Positions 16,039 to 26,220 are shown, counted from the first letter of the stretch. The stretch is DNA of 36,753 nt from Lentibacillus juripiscarius JCM 12147 (GCA_001311805.1 BBCA01000029.1:1-36753); one strand, 5' to 3'. Numbers and translations are program-made. The notes: generated by a model not told the origin, from the letters alone.

Positions 16039-18419
16039 CTATATCTTCACTCGCTTCAGACGAAGTGAGTTAGACACAACACTAACAGAGCTTAATGCCA
16101 TGGCACCGCCGGCAATCCATGGTGCTAACAGTCCGACAGCAGCAATCGGAATGCCTGCACTATTGTAGGCAAATGCCCAGAACAGATTTTGACGGATATT
16201 ACGAATCGTTGCTTTACTAATCTGGATTGCCTTTGGAATCAGCAGCAGTTCACCGCCAAGAATTGTTACATCCGCAGCTTCAATCGCAACCTCCGTTCCC
16301 GTTCCGATAGCAATTCCGATGTCGGCGACGGCAAGTGCAGGTGCATCGTTAATCCCATCGCCAACCATCGCTACTTTCTTATCCTGCATTTGGACTTCTT
16401 TTACTTTATCCGCTTTTTCTTCCGGTAAAACTTGTGCAATAACCTGATCGATGCCGACTTGACGTGCGATTGCCTGTGCCGTCCGTTCGTTGTCACCTGT
16501 CAGCATCACCACTTCAAGCCCTTGCTCATGAAGCTGTTTAATGGCGCTAGCAGCAGTATCTTTCACGGTATCGGCCACTGCAACAATTCCGCGGAGTTCC
16601 CCACTAACTGCGATCAGCATAGCGGTTTTGCCGGCTGATTCATATCTTTCCAAATCAGCCGCGGCTTCTACTGGGACACCGTGTTCATTCATCAGTTTGC
16701 GATTTCCAACCAGAACTTCATCCCCGGCAATCGTGGCTTTAATACCGTGACCGGGTATCGCTTCAAATGCATCAGCTTCGGTCGTTTTCCACGTCATTCT
16801 CCGCGGCATACGCAACAATCGCTTCCGCCAGCGGGTGCTCGGATCCTTTTTCTGCACTAGCCAGCAGCTGCAATGTTTCTGTATCAGCCGTAAAGTCGGT
16901 CACTTCCGGTTTACCTTTAGTAATGGTACCGGTTTTATCCATAATGACCGCATCTAACTGATGGGTACGCTCCAGATGTTCACCGCCTTTAAACAAAATG
17001 CCTGTTTCAGCTGATTTTCCTGTTCCGACCATAATCGACGTTGGTGTAGCGAGGCCCAGCGCACATGGACAGGCAATAACGAGAACCGCAATCGCCGCGA
17101 CAAGCGCTGGCTCGAAGGCACCCGGCTGCACAAAAGCAATCCAGATAATAAATGTAACGAAGGCAATCCCAACCACAATCGGAACAAAGTAGCCGGAAAT
17201 CACATCCGCCAGCCGCTGAATCGGTGCTTTGGAGCCTTGCGCATCCTCCACCACTTTTACAATCGAAGCCAGCGCGGTATCTTTTCCGACTTTGGTGGCT
17301 TCCATTTCAACCGTACCATTTTGTTCATAGTCGAACCGATAACATCGGATTGGACATCTTTTTCAACCGGGATTGATTCACCAGTGATCATCGATTCATC
17401 AACTGACGTTTTCCCTTTGACAACTGTGCCGTCTACCGGAAATTTTTCGCCGGGTTTGACCAAGAGATGGTCACCGACAGCGACATCCTCGACTGGAATC
17501 ATTTCTTCCTTGCCATTTCGAATGACACGAGCCTGTTTGGCCTGTAAATCCAGCAATTTCGACAAAGCAGCCGTCGTTTTGCTTTTTGCAGTTGTTTCCA
17601 GATATTTTCCAAATAGAATGAGTGTGATCAAAATGGCGCTCGTTTCAAAATAGAGATGCGGTTCATAACCTGGATTGCCAATCGTCTTTATTGCTTCATA
17701 TAAACTGTAGAAGTATGCTGCACTTGTACCAAGCGCAACGAGCACATCCATGTTGGCCCCGCCATTACGCAAGTTTTTATAAGCACCAACATAAAATTGC
17801 CAGCCGATGATGAATTGAACCGGTGTCGCCAACGCAAACTGGAACCACGGATTCATCAGAAACGATGGCACACTGACACCAAACAGATGAACCAGCATCG
17901 TTAAAAGAAGTGGTGCGGCCAGTAAAGCAGACGTGATCAATTTCGTTTTCATCTGTGTTATTTGTTTTTCTTTTGCGCTTTGCTTATCTTCGTCTTCGGT
18001 CCTCACGTTCGCATCATAGCCGAGTTTCTGGATTCGTTCGATAATCTCGGTTTCTTCCATCAGGCCTGGATTATATTCTACAGCAGCACTTTCGGTTGCC
18101 AAATTGACACTCGCCGACTTGATACCGCTTTGTTTGTTCAAAACCTTTTCAATCCGGTTCGAGCAGGCGGCGCACGTCATGCCATAACATCGAATTCCGC
18201 TTGTTCCGTCTGGACACCATAGCCAAGTTTTTCAATCCTGGCCGTTATATCATCAATGGAGGCTTCAGATGGATCATAGTCAACTGCTGCTTTTTCGGTC
18301 GTTAAGTTGACCTTTGCATCTACTCCATCCATTTTATTTAAAACTTTTTCAACCCGATTCGAGCAGGCAGCACAGGTCATCCCTGTTACACCAAGTGTTG
18401 TGTGTTCCGATTCGCTCAT
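16039..18419 (-). CDS. copA: Copper-exporting P1B-type ATPase CopA
   Basis: About 793 residues, exports Cu(I) across the membrane. Two N-terminal HMA domains, each [10 protein letters not shown](V/I)EKVLNK, then eight membrane helices, the actuator motif [10 protein letters not shown], the ion site CPC ([11 protein letters not shown]), the phosphorylation motif [12 protein letters not shown], the nucleotide-site HP ([10 protein letters not shown]), [18 protein letters not shown] and [11 protein letters not shown], then [10 protein letters not shown]. Frame breaks occur near 18183 (between the two HMA domains), 17312 and 16793, each one base. The ATG at 18419 follows GGGGGGGATAAACA. It is preceded by csoR and followed by copZ. 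The break between the HMA domains is discussed in the findings. Confidence 0.95.
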
Positions 18420-18432
18420 TGTTTATCCCCCC

Positions 18433-18743
18433 CTACTTGGAAAACTGCTTCAGAACCTCCATTAATTCATCAATTGCTTCATGTCCTTTTCCGGTCTGTA
18501 CCGCATCACTGACACAATGCTTCGTGTGCCGTTCAGCTACGGAAAATCCGACCTTTTTCAAGGCAGCATTGATCGCACTGATTTGAACTAATATATCCAC
18601 ACAATACCGGTCCTCTTCAACCATTTTTGAATACCCCGCACTTGTCCTTCAATCCGTTTCAACCGATTGACGACAGCGTCTTTTTCATCTCGTGTGCGGG
18701 GTGTTACCGGATGGTCATGCATGTATTCATCCAACTGCCTCAT
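18433..18743 (-). CDS. csoR: Copper-sensing repressor CsoR
   Basis: About 103 residues, all-helical DUF156 repressor that leaves DNA when it binds Cu(I). RDEKDAVVNRLKRIEGQVRG starts the core; after one indel near 18627 comes MVEEDRYCVDILVQISAINA. The Cu(I) triad is complete: Cys in RYCVD, His and Cys in RHTKHCV. This separates it from the CstR at 26935, which has Cys but no His in that place. The start MRQLDEYMHD (18743) sits in an AGGAAAGGAAAGGAG stretch; a second Met seven residues on is possible. First gene of csoR-copA-copZ. Confidence 0.92.
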
Positions 18744-18764
18744 CTCCTTTCCTTTCCTAATTAT

Positions 18765-18794
18765 AGGATACCCCCCCTTGCGTATATATGTCAA
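18765..18794 (-). promoter_or_regulatory. Promoter and probable CsoR operator
   Basis: On the minus strand TTGACA (18789-18794), 18 bases, TATCCT (18765-18770). The spacer holds ATACGCAAGGGGGGGTAT, a G-rich CsoR-type box. A TATAAT lies slightly further downstream. The layout is nearly the same as at 27583-27611 in front of the sulfur operon. Confidence 0.7.
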
Positions 18795-18860
18795 CAGATA
18801 ATATTCTATAAATTAACTTTGCATAACAAAGAACGAATATAAAAAAATCTGTTTACCATC

Positions 18861-18877
18861 ATACCCATACAAGGTAT
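18861..18877. promoter_or_regulatory. Possible CsoR-type operator of the Met-rich membrane gene
   Basis: ATACCCATACAAGGTAT: five-base arms ATACC/GGTAT with a seven-base centre, about 60 bases before the plus-strand membrane gene. It resembles the sulfur-operon operator at 26830 and suggests copper or persulfide control. Inference from similarity only. Confidence 0.4.
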
Positions 18878-18935
18878 AACATAGTATCCATCATAACGAT
18901 ACAAAATTGGACAACTGACGATAGGAGCTTTTTCA

Positions 18936-19483
18936 ATGACCATTGGACTGCTTTTCATAATTGGACTTTGCAGCCTGCAAACAACGGCAATTATCTTTTA
19001 TGTTGCCTTTTACCGGCAATGGGTCACAACGATGTATGGGATGATGATTGCCATGGCAGCAGGAATGGCTGTGGGATTTTTAGGCGGGACAATCCTTGGT
19101 GTTTTCCTTCATGGCAATTTATTTGCTTCAACTGTATACGCCATTCTGATCGGTTTGACAATCGGCTTTATAACTGGAATACCTGTTGGACTGCCTGCAT
19201 TAATTGACGGAATGCTTTCCGGAATGATGGGAGGCATGATGGGGGCTATGCTTGGGGATATGGTGGCCATGTCCAGACCCGATGAAATCATGACAATAAT
19301 GGGATTAATTGTGACGATGATTTTACTGTTAGTTCTGTATACGACGGAAGACATCATTCGTAAACAATCCGGACAAGCTATTTTTTCTTTCCTCCGATAC
19401 CCTTTTTTACCTTAATATTAATTGCTGTTCTTTACTTTGGGTTACATTACTTTCAATTCGTGCCATTTGGCATTTCTCACTAA
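18936..19483 (+). CDS. Met/Gly-rich membrane protein in the copper island
   Basis: About 182 residues, five hydrophobic helices, no recognised family. The start MTIGLLFIIGLCSLQ follows AGGAGC by eight bases. Helix 2 and later helices are glycine-rich (AAGMAVGFLGGTILGVF), and helix 4 carries many Met: MLSGMMGGMMGAMLGDM. Such Met clusters can bind Cu(I), and the gene lies between csoR and copB, so a role in copper handling is plausible but not shown. The frame ends early at 19415; one T added to the T run near 19410 extends it by a further hydrophobic stretch, TLILIAVLYFGLHYFQF, to TAA 19481-19483, right before a terminator. I take the longer form as real. Confidence 0.66.
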
Positions 19484-19498
19484 ATTTTTGCCTAACAC

Positions 19499-19540
19499 GA
19501 AACATGCCCTATAAGACGCGTATCTTCAGGGCATGTTTTC
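19499..19540. terminator. Bidirectional terminator
   Basis: GAAACATGCCCT / AGGGCATGTTTTC stem between the convergent membrane-protein and copB genes, with T runs on the plus strand. Confidence 0.78.
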
Positions 19541-19541
19541 G

Positions 19542-21667
19542 TTATGCTTTCAATAATTTCGCGTTAATAGCAACAATGACCGTGCTCAGGCTCATTAGCA
19601 CTGCTCCAACGGCAGGGCTGAGAATGATACCGACGGGCGCGAGAACACCAGCCGCAAGCGGGATAGCAACAATGTTATAGCCGGCTGCCCACCACAGATT
19701 CTGAACCATCTTCTGGTAGGTTTTACGTGACAGTTCCATTAGGGACACAACGTCATTCGGATTGCTTTTGACCAGGACAACGTCAGCTGATTCCATGGCG
19801 ACGTCTGTACCGGCACCGATAGCAATTCCCAAATCAGCCGTTGCGAGTGCTGGTGCGTCATTGACACCATCGCCTGTCATGGCTGCTTTCCAACCTTTTC
19901 CTTTGATTGTCTTCACCTGATTCGCTTTGTCATCGGGGAGCACTTCGGCGTAAACCTCGTCAATACCGAGCTGATCGGCAACCCAGTTAGCCACCTTTTT
20001 ATTGTCACCGGTGAGCATAATGGTTTCAATCCCTTTATTCTTAAGCGACGATATGGCTTCTTTTGCCGTTTCCCGAACGATGTCAGCTAATGCAATCATG
20101 CCGATCAGTTCATCGTCGAGCAATACAAATACAACGGTTTTCCCTTCTTCCGATAACTGATCAAACGTTTCCCGGTCATAAGTCATGTCATTATTTTGTA
20201 TAAAACCGGGACTGACGACATTCACTTTCCGTCCCTCTATGGTTCCTTCAATCCCTTTGCCTGTTATGGATTCGAATGTCTCGATTTTTTCAGTTCGAGA
20301 TTTTGTTCGGTTGCCGAGCTGACAATCCCAGCCGCAATTGGGTGTTCGGAATTTTGCTCCAAACTTGCTGCCCATGTAAGGACGTCTTCTTTCTCATAAC
20401 CGTCATTCGGTATTAATTCCGTCACGCCAAATTCGCCTTGTGTCAGTGTACCTGTTTTATCAAAAACAACTGCATTCAGATTGCGTGCACCTTCAAAATT
20501 GGCCCGGTTACGAATCAACAGCCCGCGTTTGCCGATAAAGAAGTGGATACAGCCACAACCAATGGTGCCGCCAATCCGAGTGCGTGTGGACAGGTAATAA
20601 CCATAACCGTAACCATCCGCTCCAGTGCAACATCAAAGGCATAGCCGAGTGCGAGCCAGATAAACAGGGTAATAAACCCGGATGCAAGTGCGAGATAAAA
20701 CAGCCATTTGGCAGCCCGGTTTGTTAAGTCTTGTGTTTTGGACTTGGATTCCTGAGCTTCCTTTACCATCGTAACGACTTGGGATAGATAGGAATCTTCA
20801 CCCGTTTTCTCTACCGCTACTTTAATCGACCCTTCTTTATTAACTGACCCGCCAATCACTTCATCGTCTTTTTTCTTTTTCAATCGGTACGGATTCACCG
20901 GTGAGCATGGATTCATCAATAGCCGATCCGCCCTCATAAATGGTGCCATCGACCGGTATTTTTTCACCAGGTTTGATCAGTACGTAATCGCCTTGTTGCA
21001 ATTCTGATGTCGGAACGTCGGTTATATCCTCATTTTCATCAAGTTTGTGCGCTTCATTCGGCATCAGTTTAACCAGTTCTTCCAGGGCGTTTGATGCACC
21101 CATGACCGATTTCATTTCAATCCAATGGCCGAGCAGCATAATATCAATTAATGTAGCAAGTTCCCAGAAGAAATCGCTGCCTTCCCAGCCGAAAACAGTC
21201 ATCGAACTGTAAACGTAAGCAACTAAGATAGCAAGGCCAATCAGTGTCATCATGCCTGGATTCTTATCTTTAATTTCGCTGACGCCACCTGTTAGAAAAG
21301 GCCATCCGCCATAGAAAAATATAAACGTTGCGAGCACGAACACAATGTATTGGTCAAATGGAAAACCCCAGTCGACGCTCACAAAACTTTGCAGCGTAGG
21401 AGATAAAATGAGAATAGGGATGGTTATGACAAGAGATATATAAAACCGCTTCTTAAAGTCATTCACCATATCTCCGTGGTCATGATGGTCGTGACCGCCG
21501 TGGTCATGACCCCCATGGTCGTGATGGTCACTATCACCGTGATGACTATGTCCGCCTTGATGATGATTGTGGTCATGTTCGTGGCTGCTGTGATCATGTT
21601 GTTTAGGCGCCTCATGATTATGATGATTGTGCTGTTCATGGTGCTTGCTATGTTCATTATTCGCCAT
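19542..21667 (-). CDS. copB: CopB-like P1B-type copper ATPase with His-rich N-terminus
   Basis: About 708 residues. Residues 1-70 are extremely rich in His ([14 protein letters not shown] and similar), in place of HMA domains. Then come membrane helices, the actuator motif [10 protein letters not shown], the ion site CPH ([12 protein letters not shown]), [12 protein letters not shown], the HP motif ([10 protein letters not shown]), [19 protein letters not shown] and [11 protein letters not shown]. The CPH site places it in the P1B-3 group, linked to Cu(II)/Cu(I) export, unlike CopA with CPC. Indels near 20883, 20518 and 20300 break the frame. The ATG at 21667 has AAAGGAG eight bases upstream; an in-frame GTG nine bases earlier is too close to it. 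It has its own upstream region and is not part of the csoR operon. Confidence 0.92.
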
Positions 21668-21710
21668 ACCAATCACTCCTTTCCACCATGCTTTTCGTTC
21701 TATTAATACA

Positions 21711-21729
21711 ATACCCTAGTACCGTAATT
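21711..21729. promoter_or_regulatory. Possible metal-regulated site upstream of copB
   Basis: ATACCCTAGTACCGTAA lies about 45 bases before copB and shares ATACCC with the other proposed CsoR/CstR boxes, but its symmetry is poor. Confidence 0.28.
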
Positions 21730-21818
21730 ATTAATCATATGATGGAAAATCTTCCTATGACAGCAATTCCTGTGGGTGTTTTATAGTGCAAGCTGATACC
21801 TGTTTTCGGATGCATAAG

Positions 21819-21855
21819 AAAACAGGGTTATTTGCTCAAGATAGCCCTGTTTTTC
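21819..21855. terminator. Terminator, probably of the sulfur operon
   Basis: AAAACAGGG / CCCTGTTTT stem with an 17-base loop and T runs on both strands. It lies about 280 bases beyond the last sulfur gene and before copB. The rest of 21730-22132 shows no gene. Confidence 0.65.
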
Positions 21856-22132
21856 TGTTAGGGGGATAAAAACAGACATTCATTTACATTGTGCTTATGC
21901 CCGATTTTGATAGACAGTTTATTACGCATTCGTATCCCTCTTTCAAATAGCCTAACAATTTTCTATTATATACTACACATGTCCAGAATTCATGCAGACG
22001 CCTATAAATGATTTTGCACCACAAAACATAAAAAGCATAAAACTTCTTTTAGTACAGAGTTCATGGCTCAAGTGTGTGTAATATGGAAGGCAAAACACCG
22101 ATTATCTGTTTTTTCTTGGTTCGTACATCTTT

Positions 22133-22431
22133 TTACTTCTCTACGTCGCCATCCCAGGCTTGCATACCACCGTCAACATTGGTCACATCATAACCTTCAT
22201 GTTGAAGAAATTTACTCGCTTTGCTACTGCGGCCCCCGGAGCGGCAAACCATGTAGTAATGGTTGTTTTTATCCATTTCATCTAAACGCTCCGGAATTTC
22301 CCCCAGTGGAATGTGTTTGGCACCAGGAATTTTACCCTGTGCTACTTCGTCATCTTCACGTACATCGATCACATGGACGTTTTCCTTATTCTCGATTTTT
22401 GAGCTAACTCTTTCATATCGATTTGGTTCAT
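22133..22431 (-). CDS. Rhodanese-like sulfurtransferase, copy 1
   Basis: Single-domain rhodanese of about 99 residues. The active-site loop CRSGGRS follows HYYMV; the conserved starts VHVIDVREDDEVAQGKIPGA and HIPLGEIPERL are present, as is GYDVTNVDGGMQAW. It moves sulfane sulfur from persulfides to acceptors such as cyanide, thiols or protein cysteines. The start MNQIDMKELAQK at 22431 has AGGAGGG upstream; one A is missing in the A run near 22393. It is about 80% identical to the copy at 25918-26220 and closes the sulfur operon at its 3' end. Confidence 0.9.
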
Positions 22432-22481
22432 TCGTTATCCCTCCTGCGTTTTATTATATATATTTCCTCAAATACTGCCAT

Positions 22482-22532
22482 TTATGGACCGTTCCAGTCT
22501 GCGAGAATTTTCATAGCAGCAACAATAACCAT
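22482..22532 (-). CDS. Possible 16-residue peptide
   Basis: ATG after TGAGGTGATATC, five bases past the end of yrkJ, reads MVIVAAMKILADWNGP and stops. The ribosome-binding site is good and the gap to the next gene is short. It may be a tiny coupling peptide, or the start of a gene lost to an indel; the following codons do not continue a recognisable protein. Confidence 0.3.
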   Translation of the reverse strand: MVIVAAMKILADWNGP

Positions 22533-22536
22533 GATA

Positions 22537-23355
22537 TCACCTCATAAGAAATTGTAGTTCAACAGGATGATTTTTAAAAGAAATCCATCCAAATTTAATC
22601 GCGGTTCCCAAAATCAGAACAGCCAAAATACCTTGCAGAATTTTCGTATTCACACGTTTACCCGCGTTCGCACCCAATGGGGACGCAATCAGGCTGGCAA
22701 TAATCATAATAACGGCGGGAATAAACAGTATCTGCCCTGTCATAACTTTGCCGGCAGTGGAACCGATTGACGAAATAAACGTAATCGCAAGCGATGATGC
22801 AATCGTCATGCGTGTCGGTATTTTCAGGACGAGCAGCATAATTGGCACTAAAATAAATGCTCCTGCCGCTCCCACGATACCGGCACCAATTCCGGTTACA
22901 AACGCTAAGGCTGCGGCAAGCCACTTGTTAAATGTGACTTGATCAAGCGGGATATCGTCCATTTGCTTCTTGGGAACGAACATCATAACAGCTGCGATTG
23001 TTGCCAGTACACCATAAACAAAGTTGACCCCGCCATCCGTCATAAAACGCGACCCATAGCCGCCAATAAAGCTTCCTATCAAAATACTAATACCCATATA
23101 AATAATGAGTGTTTTATTCAAATATCCGCCTTTGCGGTATGCCCAGACACCACCGATGGTTGCAAACAGAACCTGTACAGCGCTGATGCCGGATACCTCG
23201 TGTGCCGAAAAGGCTGCTAACCCCAGCATAGGCGGGATATACAACAGCATGGGATACTTAACGATAGATCCGCCAATACCCACCATTCCAGAAACAAATG
23301 AACCAGCAAAACCAATCAGAAAAAGAACGATAAGAAAAACGAGACTATACTCCAT
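22537..23355 (-). CDS. yrkJ: TauE/SafE family sulfite or sulfur-compound exporter (YrkJ-like)
   Basis: Intact 272-residue membrane protein, eight predicted helices: [20 protein letters not shown] near the start, then [20 protein letters not shown], and the second repeat [20 protein letters not shown]. These G-rich repeats are typical of TauE/SafE (DUF81). In cst/yrk operons the exporter is thought to remove sulfite made by the persulfide dioxygenase. The ATG at 23355 has its own AGGAGGG behind a small hairpin. The printed reading frame runs back into tusA without a stop; I treat this as an indel artefact (see findings). Confidence 0.89.
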   Translation of the reverse strand: MEYSLVFLIVLFLIGFAGSFVSGMVGIGGSIVKYPMLLYIPPMLGLAAFSAHEVSGISAVQVLFATIGGVWAYRKGGYLNKTLIIYMGISILIGSFIGGYGSRFMTDGGVNFVYGVLATIAAVMMFVPKKQMDDIPLDQVTFNKWLAAALAFVTGIGAGIVGAAGAFILVPIMLLVLKIPTRMTIASSLAITFISSIGSTAGKVMTGQILFIPAVIMIIASLIASPLGANAGKRVNTKILQGILAVLILGTAIKFGWISFKNHPVELQFLMR

Positions 23356-23381
23356 ATAAACCTTCCCTCCTAAAAGAAGGG

Positions 23382-23400
23382 GACCCCTGTATGAGGGGTC
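23382..23400. other. Intercistronic hairpin yrkI-yrkJ
   Basis: GACCCCT / AGGGGTC stem between the end of tusA and the ribosome-binding site of yrkJ. Too small and without T run for a terminator; may stabilise or space the transcript. Confidence 0.5.
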
Positions 23401-23403
23401 TCC

Positions 23404-23630
23404 ATTAAGCTTTTTAATCCAGAATTTCAGGATGTCGCCTTCTTCTGCTTCATCTACCAGTTCATGGCCGCCTGATTTGGCCCATGCCGTCAAATCACTT
23501 TTAGCACCTTTGTCCGTAGCATGAACTTCCAAAATATCGCCTGTGTTCAATTCCTCTATCGCTTTTTTGTTTTCACAACAGGCATTGGACATGCCATACC
23601 TGTTGCATCTAATACTTTTGCTGCTTCCAT
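23404..23630 (-). CDS. yrkI: TusA-like sulfur carrier (YrkI)
   Basis: About 75 residues. [20 protein letters not shown] carries the CPxP motif whose Cys binds persulfide sulfur; then [33 protein letters not shown], ending [10 protein letters not shown]. One A is missing near 23568 (KTKKAIEEL). The natural stop is probably a TAA at 23404-23406 that has lost its T (CTTAATGG for CTTTAATGG). Start 23630 is one of three consecutive ATG behind GAGGAGG; an in-frame TTG ten codons earlier behind AAAGGAGG is an alternative. It passes sulfur between rhodanese-type enzymes. Confidence 0.87.
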
Positions 23631-23749
23631 CATCATTTCCTCCTCATAGAGGTTGTTCAAGAAGTTATCCTCCTTTTGAACACTCACTCATAGTTTATTG
23701 TTTTGAAATCTTCCTTCTATCCTGCTGTCATCAGGATTAATCCTTACAT
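23631..23749. other. Gap between yrkH and yrkI
   Basis: About 120 bases with a Shine-Dalgarno AAAGGAGG near 23670 but no separate gene. An inverted AGGATTAATCCT at about 23731-23742 is the only structure noticed. Confidence 0.35.
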
Positions 23750-24880
23750 TTAGCCATGGACTGCACAACGGTTTGGTCCAATTTCCATTTCACGCTGCTT
23801 TTCATCTTCCGGATTCATTTTACCCATGTTGGTTTGCCGGATATTTTCATATTCGTTCGGCTGCGGTGGCAAGTTTTCCGTAACCATTTTCCGGAATTCA
23901 TTCTCATCATCCACCTGCAAACCTGAGTTCCGCTTATACAAATCACCGAGACGTGCTTTGACACTGCCGTCATCGCCGAGTTCTTCCACAAATGAATAGT
24001 GTGCAGGCAATACAACTAAGTCATCAGACAGCTCTTTATAACGGCTGTACAAGGTATCGCGAAGGTCGCCTACCCAGTCCTCCGCTTTTCCGGCCAGGTC
24101 AGGACGGCCGATAGATCTGACGAACAGAATATCCCCTGTCAGCAAGTACTGATCATCAATCACGAGCGATGTGCTTCCAATCGTGTGTCCCGGTGAGTAT
24201 AACGGCTGTACTTTGACCGTTGTGGCGCCAACGGTGATGTCACTTCCTTCTTCCAAAGGTGCATAGTCGAATGTGACCTCTTCCGCATCTTTAGACGGCA
24301 AATGATACGTTCCACCTGTCTTCTCAGCGAGCTGACGGCCACCGGATATGTGGTCAGCATGCAAGTGCGTGTCTACAGTATGCTTGATAGTGACGCCTTT
24401 TTCCTCAGCAAATCGTTCATACATGTCTGTCATCCGGTTTGCGTCAATGACAGCCGCCTCGTTTCCTGAAACCGCCATATAAGACAGGCAGCCTTTGCCA
24501 AGGCGGACAAATTGATACAGACTTCCGCCGTCACGCAAATCAGCTATTTTCACTGGTTCCAGATGTTCACTCCAGGCTTTCATGCCGCCTTCCAAATCAT
24601 AGACATTGGTAAAGCCTTCTTCTTCCATCATCTCGGCGACCATTTTGGATGAACCGCCTTTAGCACAAAGGACAATGACTTCCTGGTCTTTGTTTATTCT
24701 TTCAGCGACAGCATCAACACCATCAAGCAGGTTAAAGTATGGCTCATTGATAACATCCACACTGTCCCCTTCAATTTTCCAATCATCAAATTCATCCGTA
24801 TTCCGGACGTCAAGAATCAAGGTATCTTCCCGGTTTACAACGCGACGAGCAAGTTCCTTTGTTGTTATGCTTTGTGACAT
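23750..24880 (-). CDS. yrkH: Rhodanese - persulfide dioxygenase fusion (YrkH, CstB-like)
   Basis: Intact, 376 residues. Residues 1-110: rhodanese domain with active-site loop CAKGGSS ([15 protein letters not shown]) and DLEGGMKAW. Residues 115-end: metallo-beta-lactamase fold of the ETHE1/persulfide dioxygenase kind, with [11 protein letters not shown] (iron ligands HxHxDH), [22 protein letters not shown], and PAHYSF. It oxidises thiol persulfide to sulfite and thiol, and the rhodanese domain can join sulfite and sulfane sulfur to thiosulfate. In S. aureus CstB the dioxygenase comes first; here the rhodanese is N-terminal, as in YrkH. The start [10 protein letters not shown] (24880) follows GGGAGG by nine bases; an earlier ATG overlapping the dsrE stop lacks such a site. 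Confidence 0.9.
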   Translation of the reverse strand: MSQSITTKELARRVVNREDTLILDVRNTDEFDDWKIEGDSVDVINEPYFNLLDGVDAVAERINKDQEVIVLCAKGGSSKMVAEMMEEEGFTNVYDLEGGMKAWSEHLEPVKIADLRDGGSLYQFVRLGKGCLSYMAVSGNEAAVIDANRMTDMYERFAEEKGVTIKHTVDTHLHADHISGGRQLAEKTGGTYHLPSKDAEEVTFDYAPLEEGSDITVGATTVKVQPLYSPGHTIGSTSLVIDDQYLLTGDILFVRSIGRPDLAGKAEDWVGDLRDTLYSRYKELSDDLVVLPAHYSFVEELGDDGSVKARLGDLYKRNSGLQVDDENEFRKMVTENLPPQPNEYENIRQTNMGKMNPEDEKQREMEIGPNRCAVHG

Positions 24881-24900
24881 ACTCCATTGCCTCCCTTTCA

Positions 24901-25308
24901 TTAAAATGTCAGTGACATGTCGGCATCTTTGGCAAACTCAATGAAAGATGCCGCTCCACCTACTTCAATGCCGTCAACAAAATCATCTTTTTCCAGGTTC
25001 ATAACATCCATCGTCATTTGACAGCCAATCATCTTTACCCCCATCTCTTGGGCCATTTTCAATAGCTCACTGATGGATGGAACATTCGCTTTTTCAAATC
25101 CTTCCTGGAAGTGTTCTTTTCCTTCCGGCAGCGGCAAGTTTTTGTGTGCTTCCTTATGAATTAGGTTGAGCCCCTCAAATGTGAAGAAGATACCAACCTC
25201 TTTATCCGATGCTGCAGCAGCCGTAGCGATGTTGAATACTTTATAGGCATCAAACATGCCGCCGTTTGCTGCAATTATTGCTACGCGTGTATTGTTTTGG
25301 CTTTCCAT
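24901..25308 (-). CDS. DsrE/F-like sulfur-relay protein
   Basis: Intact 135-residue protein of the DsrE2 type: [20 protein letters not shown], a central [12 protein letters not shown], and the conserved Cys in [11 protein letters not shown], ending [20 protein letters not shown]. Such proteins form oligomers and carry or transfer sulfane sulfur via that Cys. The ATG follows AGGAGG by eight bases. It lies between yrkF and yrkH, and is distinct from, though related to, the DsrE-like protein at 26300-26785, which shares the CxMTMD motif. Confidence 0.88.
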   Translation of the reverse strand: MESQNNTRVAIIAANGGMFDAYKVFNIATAAAASDKEVGIFFTFEGLNLIHKEAHKNLPLPEGKEHFQEGFEKANVPSISELLKMAQEMGVKMIGCQMTMDVMNLEKDDFVDGIEVGGAASFIEFAKDADMSLTF

Positions 25309-25327
25309 GTTCCATTCCTCCTAAAAA

Positions 25328-25902
25328 TTACTTCGTTGATTGTTCAGTTGAGCCATCCCAGTCAGCCATACCTGGTACGACATTCTTTACGTTTTTGAAT
25401 CCTTTGTCAGAAAGCTTTTGTGCGGCCAGGTCGCTGCGGCTGCCTGTACGGCAAATTACATTAATTTCGTCTGCATCTTTTAGTTCATCCATACGTTCTT
25501 CTAATTCACCGAGCGGAATGTTAATAGCGCCCGGAATGTGATTGAAGGCATACTCAGCATTTTCACGAACATCGAGAATTGTGACAGCTGCCTCACCATC
25601 AACTTTTGGCGGAATTCATTCAAATCAACGACATCTTCGTATTTGGTCTCTTCTTTTGATTCATGGTCACTTGCTTTGCGCAAATAATGCTTCAGCACCT
25701 CATCCTCTTCAACCGTACCAAGGTATTGATGACCTGTACTTTCCGCCCATGCCTTGATATCGGCCGTGGATCCTTTATCGGTTGCCTGCACTTCCATTAC
25801 TTGCCCAGGCTCGAGATTGGTAATAGCTTTTTTCGTTTTGACAATTGGCATCGGACAAGAAAGTCCTTTCGCATCCAATGTTTCATTTGCTGTAATTCCC
25901 AT
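25328..25902 (-). CDS. yrkF: TusA-rhodanese fusion (YrkF)
   Basis: About 191 residues. The N-terminal TusA domain MGITANETLDAKGLSCPMPI has the CPxP Cys and ends HYLRKASDHESKEE; a linker (YEDVVDLNEFRQK) leads to a rhodanese domain with active-site loop CRTGSRSD, ending GMADWDGSTEQSTK. One indel near 25608 separates the domains in the printed sequence. Start 25902 (ATG) has AGGAGG eight bases upstream; an in-frame GTG nine bases earlier overlaps that site. The fusion suggests direct sulfur transfer from the rhodanese Cys to the TusA Cys within one molecule. Confidence 0.9.
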
Positions 25903-25917
25903 AACAATCACCTCCTG

Positions 25918-26220
25918 TTACTTTTCTACGTCTTCGGTCCAGGCAAGCATCCCGCCGTCAACGTTTGTGACATCGAATCCCTGATTTTCAAGGAATTCAC
26001 TGGCCTTGCCACTTCGGCCGCCTGAACGGCAAACCATGTAATAATGGTTGCTTTTATCAATCTCATTAAGACGTTCCGGAATCTCTCCCAGCGGGATGTG
26101 TTTAGCACCAGGAATTTTGCCTTGTGCTACCTCATCATCCTCCCGCACGTCAATGATATGGAGATTTTCCTTGCTTTTTACTTTTTCCACTAATTCTTTC
26201 ATGGCAATTTGTTTCATCAT
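25918..26220 (-). CDS. Rhodanese-like sulfurtransferase, copy 2
   Basis: Intact 100-residue rhodanese, MMKQIAMKELVEKVKSKENL, with catalytic loop CRSGGRS in HYYMVCRSGGRSGKASEFL and GFDVTNVDGGMLAW. AGGAGGG stands five bases before the ATG. It is a close paralogue of the gene at 22133-22431, so the operon has one free rhodanese near each end, besides the rhodanese domains of YrkF and YrkH. Fifteen bases separate it from yrkF. Confidence 0.92.
   Translation of the reverse strand: MMKQIAMKELVEKVKSKENLHIIDVREDDEVAQGKIPGAKHIPLGEIPERLNEIDKSNHYYMVCRSGGRSGKASEFLENQGFDVTNVDGGMLAWTEDVEK

Noticed and set aside
21463..21706. Frames opposite the His-rich part of copB
   Set aside because: Low-complexity His codons give open but meaningless Met/Val/Thr-rich frames on other strands.
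22063..22407. Plus-strand frame over the last rhodanese
   Set aside because: It is antisense to a clearly conserved rhodanese and has no features of its own.
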